A DNA stretch of 17,656 bases from Rhizopus sp. PT2906 (taxonomy: Eukaryota; Mucoromycota; Mucoromycetes; Mucorales; Rhizopodaceae), in contig JAMYHX010000694.1 in assembly GCA_025529335.1 (NCBI GenBank), positions 1 through 17,656 of the forward strand, given 5' to 3'. Position 1 is the first letter of the stretch; each line of letters opens with the position of its first letter. This document shows positions 1 through 8,726 of the stretch, piece by piece. Made by a program: the position numbers and the translations under genes. The notes under the pieces were generated by a model. The model did no database searches and was not told the DNA's origin. It was given only the letters and a program-made list of their open reading frames with translations.

Positions 1-806
1 TTACTGAACTTATCAAGAGGGGCATCTATTCAAATTTGATGGTTGAAATCAAAGCACATATTCCAGTATTCCTTGATTTTCTAGTACAAGCAAGAACAGA
101 TCAGCAAACTGCATCCCAAGCGCTGTTTGGCTACGACAAAGCATGGCATGACTGATCAAAAACAGAGTCTGTCTCTGCAGCCAAGATGATCATTCTTCTC
201 AGTCAAGAAATAGCTATTAACTTTTTCCAACTCTTGTTTGGTGTAGCCGTCATTCAATGTATTTTTTCCTCGATCTTCAAAATTTTGTCTCTTACTCTTC
301 ATCTTTTCTTTTTCGAGAGTATCCAGAAAAGTCCTAACGAGGGGTCCTCTTGCAGGGCCACGGGGGTTTAAGCCAAGTGCCTTTTACTTGCTGTATATAT
401 CTGCAATAGCTTTGACATAGGTGAGGACTGACTCTCTGCCTAGAGCAGTAGGGGTGCCATCTGGATCTCTTCTAAGCTTTCGGCCTCATTTCATGACATA
501 TTCTGCGAGGAAATAGCTAGCTTTTGGTCAGTGACGATCTCTCAATTACCAAATCTTTGTTCAAGACACCATTTCTATGTTTAAGCAACATAGTTAGATT
601 TTCAAACCTTTTCTTCATTATTATTTCTATGACTACCTTCCACTCATCTTGATTGGCTAATATGCCTTAATAATGTTCACAGGTCGATGAATCATATTTT
701 GAGCAATGATCATTTGGTTACTATAGTACACAGCTGAATTGTTGTCAATCATGCGCTGAACATATTCATCATTGACAGTAAGACGATTGTTCATTTGGTT
801 ATTCAT
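1..806 (-). pseudogene. Crypton/Ndc10-like tyrosine recombinase remnant, N-terminal part
   Basis: Read on the minus strand from the ATG at 806, the first about 49 codons are open (start MNNQMNNRLTVNDEYVQRMI) and end at an in-frame TAG at 657-659. Recognisable coding then continues with several frame changes and stops: a basic segment GRKLRRDPDGTPTALGRESV (about 480-420), a TYVKAIADIYSK segment, a charged stretch with the pattern TLEKEKMKSKRQNFEDRGKN, and a helical block HAMLCRSQTALGMQFADLF near 145-85. From memory of the family, this order matches Ndc10-like DNA-binding/tyrosine-recombinase proteins of Mucorales (Crypton-type elements, or relatives of the CBF3 subunit Ndc10). The catalytic Arg-His-Tyr region would lie beyond the left edge, so activity cannot be judged. 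At least one further stop and frameshift (T-run near 170) lie in the core, so this is a dead copy. A possible 5' leader intron has its GTAAGT donor at 878 on the minus strand. Class assignment is moderately sure; pseudogene status is firm. Confidence 0.6.
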
Positions 807-882
807 GTTAAACTACAGTATCAATACATTATTTAGAAATACTAAAAAGAGAAAATATAGCATAAGAATAGAACTTACAGTA

Positions 883-931
883 GCTTCAAAGAGATTTGAT
901 ATTGAACTAAAAACGTACCTCTCTTTGAAGC
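883..931. repeat. 12-bp perfect inverted repeat (hairpin)
   Basis: Arms 883-894 (gcttcaaagaga) and 920-931 (tctctttgaagc) are exact reverse complements around a 25-nt spacer. They lie just upstream of the minus-strand recombinase remnant. They could be a small foldback, a binding site or chance; nothing else supports a function. Confidence 0.5.
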
Positions 932-1109
932 GTTGATGCCTTGATTTTGTTAATTACTATATTAAGAAAATAAGCTGATCCTCATCTTATTGGATAAACT
1001 GTCTTTTAAATGTTATGTGTTCAGATGAGTCTTTGTAAGTTATTACTACGGTAATTTTTAAGGTATTTTTTTCAGGCTGACAGACTAAAAAATACTTTTT
1101 CAAAAGGAA

Positions 1110-1320
1110 AACTACTGAAATAATCATAAAATAAAACTCGTAATTTATCGATTTAATAGCACTTTTTATTTATAATGATTAAAGATATGCTTTTAACAAA
1201 CGATTATATTTCTGACGTGTTTTGTTCCTTGTCAATGCTTTTATAACTTACACAAATTAACACCTGGTTAAAAAGGGTCTGAACTCAAAGTGTTGCTTTA
1301 GTTTTTATAGGAAATCAGAG
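1110..1320 (+). repeat. Dispersed repeat, copy C (right-hand portion only)
   Basis: This segment aligns with 11940-12147 in the same orientation. The best block is 1141-1180 against 11971-12010, where a run around actttttatttataatgatt is shared exactly, and weaker similarity continues through a ttttgttccttg motif near 1220. Similarity to the left of 1110 (gctgacag near 1075 against gctgtcac near 11891) is only suggestive. The copy is clearly more diverged than copies A and B are from each other. Confidence 0.7.
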
Positions 1321-1461
1321 TTGAAGTGAAATGGATTGACTATTATTTTTACTATATACGGAATGTATTTTCTATAGTATATATAGACTTCTTATCTTCT
1401 TCTTTGATTCCCTTTTCTTTTCCTTTTTCCTTGGGGAAAAACATTTATTCTTTTTCGATAA

Positions 1462-4013
1462 TTAGAAAAGGTAAGCTATCAGTATATTTTTTATTCTTTT
1501 ATATGTATTAACCAAAATAAAGCTATCAATATTGTCTTGAAAACTAATAGAATAGTTAATTTCTATTAACCTTGAGTTTATAGCATCTCTAGAAGCTTTC
1601 GTTTGTTGAGTTTTTTTATAGAGTCTATTGCTTTGTTCTATATCAGCGGCTATTAGTCTTCTATCTGTACTTCTTATCCATTGTTTCTTTAAGTCGCGGA
1701 TACTGTTTCTAAGCATAAACTCTCGTCGTTCAGAATTAATTTCCTTTAATTGCCTTTGCAGTGCATCGACTTCTGCTTGCTGAATCATTCTTCTATCTGG
1801 CATCTCACGTTCAAATGCTTCATAATTTCTTTTTATACTTCTCGTATGAGAAAGAGGAGTAGCTGTTCTGGAAGGAGTCTGATTCCGTAGTTATCGATTA
1901 ATTCGAGCTGCTTTCACCCCAGGCAGTGCATGTATATTATGGGCGAACTTTAAGCAATAGCTATCGCAAAGAGAGTTGATCTTGTCAATGTCAAAGAAGG
2001 AACTGAATACAGCATCTTTACTTTCTGTTGCAATTTGTCGGGGCGTAATAACATCACCATTAAAATCATGAATATCCATTGACGAACTGAAAAGGGAATA
2101 TATCTGTGGCGTATTAATTTGTAAAGCTAAAAGCCTTGTTGGGCTTGTCATAGGTACTAGCTTTTCTATAAATTTGGTGTATCCAGTGCATTGAAAAAGA
2201 TCGTTAGCCATTAGAAAAAAAGGTAGCTGCTGCGCGACAGAGTATGAATCTGTCGTTGCTGGTAGATATGGCATTAAGGAATTTGCAATCATAACACAAG
2301 CCTGTAGCTAGTTTGGCTGGATATCTGGGAGCGCGTTTTTCAGATGTCTTTTGGTGATGATATGACCAAATTGTTTAAAAATGATCTGCCGTATAATAGT
2401 TCTTAATTTGCTCATCCTTCTTCTTGTGATGTCTGTCGATTCTTGAACATCATTGTCGTCAAGAGTTAGCACTATTTGAGCCGCTGCAGGGTTCGTATCT
2501 GCTGCAATGTCCATGATAACTTCGTCATCGCTATCAGTTGTAGCTGGGCTTAAATTGGCGCGACTTATTTCAGCTCTCTAGTAAATAGCAACTAAATAAG
2601 TAAAAATAGCATTCAAACAATCAAACAATGAACTTGCCTCTTATCTTAAAGTTTCTTCATATTTGGAAATACACATTTTGCATTCTGTTGCTTTGTATTT
2701 CCATTTAAGTTCGTTTATTTTATCGTTTCTTGACCTACGAATATACGCTTCACGCTTTTTCTTCTCGTTTTTGAATAATTTTTTTCTTGTGTTGTAAGAC
2801 TTGTTGGCAAGCTTGATCTTTGTAGATGCTTTGTCAGTATTTTTTGCTTTTTCAGATTTCTTCTTGGTTAATTTCTCTATTTTTCTTCTCTCACGCTTAG
2901 GAGCCAAATGAATTCTGAGGAGAACAATGAGTACACGGTTCAACGTCTTTCTAGAGCGCATTTTCTGAGACCACATATTCTTGAAATTAGAAATGTATCT
3001 GTTGAGCGCTAACTTCATGACAACTGGATCAGTTGATTCGCTTCTTCTTCCGTCTTCGTTAAGAGCCTGTCTTAATGCTGTTTGGAAAAGATGCTTTTTG
3101 AGTGTTTCTTCGGTAACACCTTGAGTTCCAAAATAGCTTGCATGGATCATTTGCAGATGGTTTGGGTTGAAAAGACAGTTAAATTCTTTTTTAGGGCATC
3201 ATCTGTAAGGCAGCTTCTGTCTATAGAAGGAGAGAAATGGGTGATGTCGCTTTGACAGCAAAAGCTTTCTGGTACGATATCTTGAATGCTAACACCGACG
3301 TTGTGTTGGAGTATAATTTCATCGTTATCTAACTTGAAAAAACTTGATTTCTTTAAAAGTAATACCAGCTTATATACTTGAACACTATACGAATCTATGT
3401 AATCACTAGCAGAAACAACTGCTTTTTCTATGGTTTTTAAAAAAGTATCTTGGATATCAGCGGGCAAATCTGATCTTAAAGGTGGGAGCAAAGAGGCGCT
3501 AAAAGTTCTTATTTGTTGCTCTTCTTGTTCCTATACACTAGTATCTTTCGCTTTCTCCGATGTTTCTTCTCCACTTTCGACTTCTTTTCGAATTATTTGA
3601 GCAACGTTAAAGAACTCGGCTTCAACAAAGTCCTTCCAATACTGCACTGGCGTTTTTCCATGGCTTCTATTAATTCGCAGTAATGACTCTATTTCTCCTG
3701 CCTTCACATTAATTCTAGCTTCAGCACCAGTAACTATCCCACGAGGTAATCTCGATCGTGATAACATTGATTTACGAAGTTCACCAAGGTTCCCGTCTGT
3801 TTGATAGCAGTGCCGAGTTTCTGAAGAAACGTGAATTTCGAGTTGTTCCATGAAAGTGTTCAAAAGATATTCTTCTCTTTCTGGTGTTCTACAGGCACGT
3901 TTGAATGACGAACCAGCTAATTCTTCACTTGCACTTCGCTTCCAGCTAGCTGGTCTATTGATCATAGGCTTTCCAGGGTCATATACCACTCTTTGCTTTT
4001 TCTTTTCACGCAT
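1462..4013 (-). pseudogene. Large degenerate repeat-family gene of unrecognised class
   Basis: Starting at an ATG at 4013 (MREKKKQRVVYDPGKPMINR), one coding path runs leftward for about 2.5 kb. Segments 4013-3531 and 3491-3147 share a frame across a single TAG at 3531-3533. A one-base shift near 3150 leads into 3150-2641, and the same frame continues in 2514-2308, 2292-1891 and 1803-1462, interrupted by isolated stops near 2641, 2308 and 1891. Joined conceptually it would be about 800 residues. It begins with a basic N-terminus, then a mixed domain containing the motif YSVQVYKLVLLLKK, a very Lys/Arg-rich stretch (about 2930-2650) that looks like a coiled coil or nucleic-acid-binding tail, an acidic segment, a domain with QLPFFLMANDLF, and a C-terminal heptad-like helix. 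Near 2640 a GC-AG intron (gcaagt donor) is possible. I recognise no catalytic motif and assign no function. It resembles multicopy hypothetical proteins of Mucorales genomes, so a transposon gene is likely. Its start lies only 70 bp from the head-to-head Mutator-like fragment. Confidence 0.6.
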
Positions 4014-4082
4014 TAATGAATGTTAGGAATAGTAAAGAGGAGAAGAAAAAGAAAAATAACTATTCATTGTTTTATATACACC

Positions 4083-5316
4083 ATGAACAGAGATCTACCT
4101 GTTTGTTTTTTCATCACTGATATGGAAACCATTCCTACTTTGCATCAGTAGTTAACCTGGATAAAGACCAACTTCTCTTTGGACGTGAAGCGAATTATGA
4201 TAGATTGTAGTTCTGCCGAGACAGCTGCAATTAGGGATGTCTTTGAAGGCTCTGTTCAAATTCTCTTGTGCCATTGGCATATCTGGCGTGCATGGGACAG
4301 TAAGCTTAAGGCTGTAGTAAGTATTTTCATATAAAATTCTTTATTTAAAGTGTTCGTACTAATAGTTCTATATGATGTCAGGTTAAAGAACCTAAGAACA
4401 CTCATGACAGTCAAACCAAACGCAAAGGTATTCGTGCTTGTCTTGGTCTGATGATGGGTGCCCGTTCTGAAGAAGAATTTCTTAGTATATTCACCTCTTT
4501 TGAAAAGATGAAGAGCAATTCCTTGCTTATTTCAGAACAAGATGGTTGGTCAAAAAGGAACTTTCTTGTAAAGCCTGGCAACCAAGTGCCTCTTTCCATA
4601 TGAACAACTTGATTGAACCATACCACAATCAACTGAAAACGTTTTACCCTGGTCGCGCTCGACGCAGTCGCTGTGACTTTTTGATTTATACTTTGCAAGA
4701 AACGTTGATGATCGACTACCGTCAGGAGACTTTGAAATGTTTGTATGGTTTTCAAACTGTCAAACTAAGCCCAAGTGATATGAAGAAGAAAAGATTGGCG
4801 TATGCTTTTGACGAAGACACTGCTACAAGTATGGTTCGGCGCTCTGAAGATGATGATGATATATATGATTGCAAGCCATTCACTGATAATTACATTTGGC
4901 ACGAAATCGAATTGAAAAATGGTCACCTCTTCCGTTGTAACTGCCCTGATGACTCGAAACTTTGTAAGCATATCTTCCTAGTTAACAGAGTGACTGATGT
5001 CCCATATACTCTTCATTCTGACGTTGTTGTTGAGGCTGATGCTACTGGTCTTAACCATAATGAACTTGCTGTAACTGGTATCAATTTCGCAGATATTACT
5101 AATAACTCTACCTCTGATAATGATATCTGTCAAGAATTGGCAGATTCAATTGATAGGTTTGAGAATTTATATATTAGCGATCTTAGAAGAAAGAAGGTGA
5201 TGTATAGCTTACAACGCGATAAATTGGAAGTTATTAATCATGCTGCCAAAACATCATATTATATGATGAAAGAAGCTGCAGTTATTCCTCAAACACTTCC
5301 TGAACATCAAAGATAA
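4083..5316 (+). pseudogene. Mutator-like element (MULE) transposase, 5'-truncated, with SWIM zinc finger
   Basis: The first segment (4083-4316) carries the MULE core: a PVCFFITDMETIP stretch, then VKRIMIDCSSAETAAIR with a catalytic-type Asp, then the LLCHWHIWRAWD motif (CxWH). A clean intron follows at 4317-4381 (GTAAGT...CAG with a tactaat branch site), and its removal keeps frame. Downstream, NNLIEPYHNQLKTFY and a SWIM zinc-binding motif CNCPDDSKLCKH (4936-4971, CxC-x6-CxH) are typical of the C-terminal half. The TAA stop is at 5314-5316. Damage: a TAG at 4149-4151 in the core, a frameshift between about 4510 and 4600 just before NNLIEP, and no N-terminal DNA-binding part. The coding match starts near 4083, roughly where the first catalytic Asp would be expected, so the gene is truncated. 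MULE transposases cut and paste elements with long terminal inverted repeats, but no such ends were found here. Confidence 0.85.
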
Positions 5317-5523
5317 GTATATTATTATCTCATATTTTTTAATAAACAATAGCCCAACATTTCTCTTTGTTTCATTATGCCTTCTTTTTTTTTTTTTTAA
5401 GTCTTTTCACTGCCTTGGTTACTCATATTATAGTAATACTTGTTCTGACAGGACTGCTTTTTGACAGGGCGATTTAACGTTATTCCCCAATAATACAGAG
5501 TCAAAGTTGAGTCTGAAAGTTTG
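5317..5523. other. AT-rich spacer after the MULE remnant
   Basis: It contains an AATAAA-like signal just after the transposase stop (about 5339) and a run of 14 T (5385-5398). No gene is visible. Confidence 0.5.
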
Positions 5524-5812
5524 ATATACTGGTGAGTTTGCTGTGATTTAATTTGTAAAAGAACACCAAATCAAGATATTCAAAAATCTAATTGACAGTA
5601 TCAAAAGGCAGAATAGTAGCCACTGAAGGTTTTTCCCCTTTTTTCTTCCCACTTTTAAAACTCGAGTTTAAAGTTAAAAAATCCAAACTATCCAAAAAGC
5701 CTTTAAGTACGTTGAATGTTGTTATTTTGTTTAAAAACCGTTATACTAATAAAGCATAAAGCTGTCACTTTTCTTTAGTAAAATCCCGTGTTTTATTTGA
5801 GGAAAATTCACT
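5524..5812 (+). repeat. Dispersed repeat, copy A (left-hand portion)
   Basis: It is near-identical to 11654-11935 in the same orientation. From 5571 and 11701 onward about 60 bases match exactly, including the stretch attgacagtatcaaaaggca, and by eye the copies differ only by scattered substitutions and short indels up to the shared ggaaaattcac. After 5812 the sequences diverge abruptly. The left boundary is soft, with weak matches from about 5524 to 5560. The short divergence implies a recent duplication or transposition. No terminal inverted repeats or coding sequence were seen. It ends about 310 bp before the hydrolase start codon, so it may contribute to that promoter region. Confidence 0.85.
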
Positions 5813-6072
5813 GGAAACAAGCCTTGTTTCACCTAAATAGGATTTACCCCATCCATGTTAAAAATATGAGTCGGTCCATAAAATGGCATGAGGTAAACAT
5901 TGGTAAAGCATTTGTTTATTTGTGTCACTAGCTTATCTTGTTGTCAATCACAACAATCTTTTTATTCACTCTTTTTATTGTAGGAATCATTTGAATATCT
6001 TTATGCGGTAACCAGCTCGGGTTTTTTATTTTTTGATTGGGGTTTGATGCGTGACATGTGAAAATTATTTAC

Positions 6073-6081
6073 TATATAAAA
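6073..6081 (+). promoter_or_regulatory. TATA-like box upstream of the hydrolase gene
   Basis: tatataaaa lies about 45 nt before the ATG at 6126. The 5813-6125 interval between repeat copy A and the gene shows nothing else identifiable. In such an AT-rich background the match is weak evidence. Confidence 0.3.
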
Positions 6082-6125
6082 AATGTTACGTTCTAATTTG
6101 ACAGCTCTTCTTGTAGCCAGTAACT

Positions 6126-7746
6126 ATGATACCAGATTCAGCCGTTGCTAGGGGAATCATTCACATAATAGCCATCATACAGTCATCTATCGCACCATTT
6201 TCATTTTTCTATTATATTTATTATATAGCCACAGAGCAAAAGCTTTTTACTGTTCACTCTTCCATTGACACATTCGTACATTATTGGTTTGGATGCGAGC
6301 TTATATTTTATATCTATTTTCAAATTACCCATAGTAGAATGCAAAAATTGACGTCAGACATTGCTCCAACATCGCGAGAGAGAAGTGATGTATATACACT
6401 TTGTCTTGAAGCTATCGATCAAGCTGAGACTTGGTTACCTGGCTGGTTTACCTTGGTTAATGATCTAGCCAAGCATCCAAAATTTGAAGATATTTATAGA
6501 GATAATTTGGCCGAGTGGTATTCAATGTTTACTAAATTATCTACATTTACATATTCATTTGTTTGTCCTAGGCTATCTTGGGCATTTTTTAATTTACCTT
6601 TGGAGAGCGTTTTACAAGATGAATCAACAATACAAGAGCTGCACGAAATGATTAATGACTTTGAAAATAAATTTCATATCAAGCTTAAAGAAGGGTACAA
6701 TGAAGATGTGGTTGCTTATCGGCTCACTTTGGATCCGTTACTTGCTTATCCTAGGCCACTTGCCTTTTACGTACTTGTACTGTTCCTCACAAACATATTT
6801 GGCTTTGTCTGTCAATTTTTATGGGGCATGAAGAGGTTTGGTCCAGAGAATAGATCAACTATTTGGAGCTTGATGGATCCACAACAATCTCCTTATCCTA
6901 GTAGTCATATCGGCCCAGAAAAGGTTCCTTATTGGTTCCGTGATGGAAATCGTAGAAAGAAACCTATTGTCTTTATCCATGGAATTGGTGGTGGACTTAT
7001 GTGCTATATTACATTTGTTGCTAAATTGGTTACACTGGATGCTCCTATCTTTTTTATTGAATTACCGTTTGTTGCAATGAATTGTGTGGAAGAAGTACCA
7101 ACAGCGCAAGAAACTGTGAGAGATATTCAGCAGATGTTACAAAGACATGGCTGTACTGATGCTGTCTTTGTTGGTCATTCTCTTGGTACATCGGTCATAT
7201 CATGGGCCGTCAAATATATTCCTAAAAGTGTAGCTAGTACAGTATTTATAGATCCCATCTGCTTCATGCTGCATTATAACGACATGTAAGTTTAACCGAT
7301 GATGTTACTACTGATATATTAACCCCTTTGTATTTCAGCTGTCTTAACTTTGTATACAGAAAACCTAAGACAGCCGCTGAGGTAAGCACAGATGTTACAT
7401 TGAGCTTGTATCTGACCTTATGATACAGTGTGTGGTTAAATATTTTGCTTCAAGTGAATTGTATATTTCGTATTACATTTCTAGACATTTCCACTGGTAT
7501 CAGATTATTCTATTTGTTGCATCTCATCATCATACGTATAATTGCTCAGTTACAATGCCAGAAAATACCAAAGTTTACTTATCAGAAAAGGATAATATAG
7601 TCAATTCATTACGTGTAAACGATTATCTAAATCGTCAAGGCATAGATTCAACCGTCATGCAAGGATTAGATCATGCTTCCTTTTTATTTCATTCAATATG
7701 GAAGAATGAAATACTGATGACAATAAACAAATACACTTCTATATAA
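6126..7746 (+). CDS. Alpha/beta-hydrolase fold protein, membrane-associated, 3 exons
   Basis: Exons 6126-7285, 7339-7381 and 7429-7746 are separated by introns of 53 and 47 bp (both GTAAG...CAG) and encode 506 residues in a single frame. The N-terminal part carries hydrophobic segments at about 10-35, 50-65 and 210-232, so membrane attachment is likely. The hydrolase core follows: an oxyanion-loop stretch FIHGIGGG (283-290), the nucleophile elbow GHSLGTS (Ser352), an acid in LSEKDNIVNS (Asp456) and the catalytic His in GLDHASFLF (His483). The triad is therefore complete only after splicing, because exon 1 lacks the acid and the His. By family these enzymes hydrolyse esters, lipids or similar substrates; the substrate cannot be told. 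It resembles lipase-like hydrolases common in fungi. The ATG at 6126 begins the longest frame and follows a TATA-like sequence. The last 8 bases overlap the JTB-like gene on the other strand. Confidence 0.88.
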
Positions 7747-8392
7747 TTGTGACTCCAATTCTTTTGGCTAGTCTTTGGTATTGCGCTTGAGTGATCTTTT
7801 TCTGTCTCCAGATAAATATGGTTATAGACACTATCGCAGTCAAAATAATAGTGACCTTCTGAGAGTTAGTCTTCCACAAACTGAAGTCGTTACCATATTA
7901 CCTCAAATCGGATAAGTCGCTTTTGTTCAATCGTTTTTACTCTTGGGCATGATTGAAACGATGGTAAAGATATAGAGTCATCATCATATATCATTGTTTG
8001 GTTTTTCCTATCGACTAGTTCGGGATCATCCCACTCGCAGCGCACTGCTTGTTTATTACCAAATTCACTACAATAGGGCTGCGTTTTCTATATTTAAAAG
8101 TTATATAATGTGATTTGGTTAAATGGCATTGCTATTACTATTTACCTTTTCGAGAGGTGAACATACTTCACATTCTCTTATCGAATAACAAGAATAGGTT
8201 GACTTATTTACAGTATCATGAGAGTATGTATAGTTTCCTAAGCGTCTATTGCCGTCTTCTACTATTCCAAAAGGAGGTGTTCGCTTTTCGTGCATAGCTA
8301 TACAAGATGAATATCTGGGCAAAGATTAACATATGAATTCTTAAACAACCTAAGGCTTACATTAAAAACAAAATAAGTACGGCAACTTTCAT
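7739..8392 (-). CDS. JTB: JTB-family type I membrane protein, 4 exons
   Basis: This gene is assembled from short exons: 8392-8361, 8314-8146, 8087-7902 and 7858-7739. Introns are 46, 58 and 43 bp, each GT...AG on the minus strand, the last with a gactaact branch site. Phases agree throughout and give 168 residues. Residues 1-17 (MKVAVLILFLIYSSCIA) look like a signal peptide and exist only if the first intron is removed. The ectodomain has Cys53, 59, 62, 73, 84 and 114 in the pattern RECEVC...PYC...VRCEW...SCPR, plus NxS/T sequons at Asn38, 47 and 96. A transmembrane helix spans about 131-146, followed by a basic cytosolic tail containing QYQRLAKRIG. This order (signal, Cys-rich ectodomain, helix, RQ-rich tail) matches the Protein JTB family, whose human member is about 146 residues and is linked to mitochondria and cytokinesis; its role in fungi is unclear. 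The stop overlaps the hydrolase 3' end. Family name inferred from memory. Confidence 0.72.
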
Positions 8393-8453
8393 TTGCAGTG
8401 TATTTAAAGAAAGAAATAGCCGTGTGACGTTTTAGTTTATTTTTCTTTTACAC
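8393..8453. promoter_or_regulatory. 61-bp divergent promoter between the JTB-like and 67-aa genes
   Basis: Only 61 bases separate the two start codons, so both 5' leaders and core promoters must fit here or overlap the opposite gene. It contains gtgacgtttt with a TGACGT core (8425-8430), the half site of a CRE/ATF-type bZIP element, and a pyrimidine run ttttctttta just before the plus-strand ATG. Shared regulation is inferred from spacing alone. Confidence 0.5.
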
Positions 8454-8713
8454 ATGCAAAGAAAGAGCTTATGGAAATCTTATAAAGCTTTGTCACCAAG
8501 AACCAGAATGTATCTTGGTCTTGGTAAGCTTATACACTTTTATGTTGAGTGTCTAACTGATTGATATACATATATACAGGAGGAATGGCTTTCTCAGCTG
8601 TTGGTCTATTAATTGCTGACTACATGGAAATGGAGAAACCTGCTAGTGAATTAGAAAAGCAAGAACTCGAGCTGATGTCACCCATTATAGTTGTAGATCA
8701 CAAAAAACAATGA
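8454..8713 (+). CDS. Small single-pass membrane protein, 67 aa, 2 exons
   Basis: Exons 8454-8523 and 8580-8713 are joined across a 56-bp intron (GTAAGC donor, gtctaactg branch site, ATACAG acceptor). Splicing splits a Gly codon and restores a 67-residue frame ending in TGA at 8711-8713. The product has a basic N-terminus (MQRKSLWKSYKALSPRTRMY), one hydrophobic segment (about residues 20-40, GLGGMAFSAVGLLIADYM) and an acidic, Glu/Lys-rich tail. The positive-inside pattern and size resemble small mitochondrial or ER membrane proteins, but I do not recognise the family and give no function. Neither exon is long enough to stand out alone. It shares a 61-bp divergent promoter with the JTB-like gene, and its stop lies 13 bp from the PRP6 stop on the other strand, so the two 3' UTRs probably overlap. 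Confidence 0.75.
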
Positions 8714-8726
8714 TTTTACTATGATT

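Noticed and set aside
3..155. Plus-strand open frame at the left edge ending at TGA 153
   Set aside because: The opposite strand reads as the Ndc10-like recombinase core (GMQFADLF region), which explains the openness better.
186..371. Plus-strand 61-codon open frame
   Set aside because: It is antisense to the recombinase remnant and has no domain features.
4411..4971. Minus-strand open frames across the MULE
   Set aside because: Antisense shadows of the transposase; the plus strand has the SWIM and core motifs.
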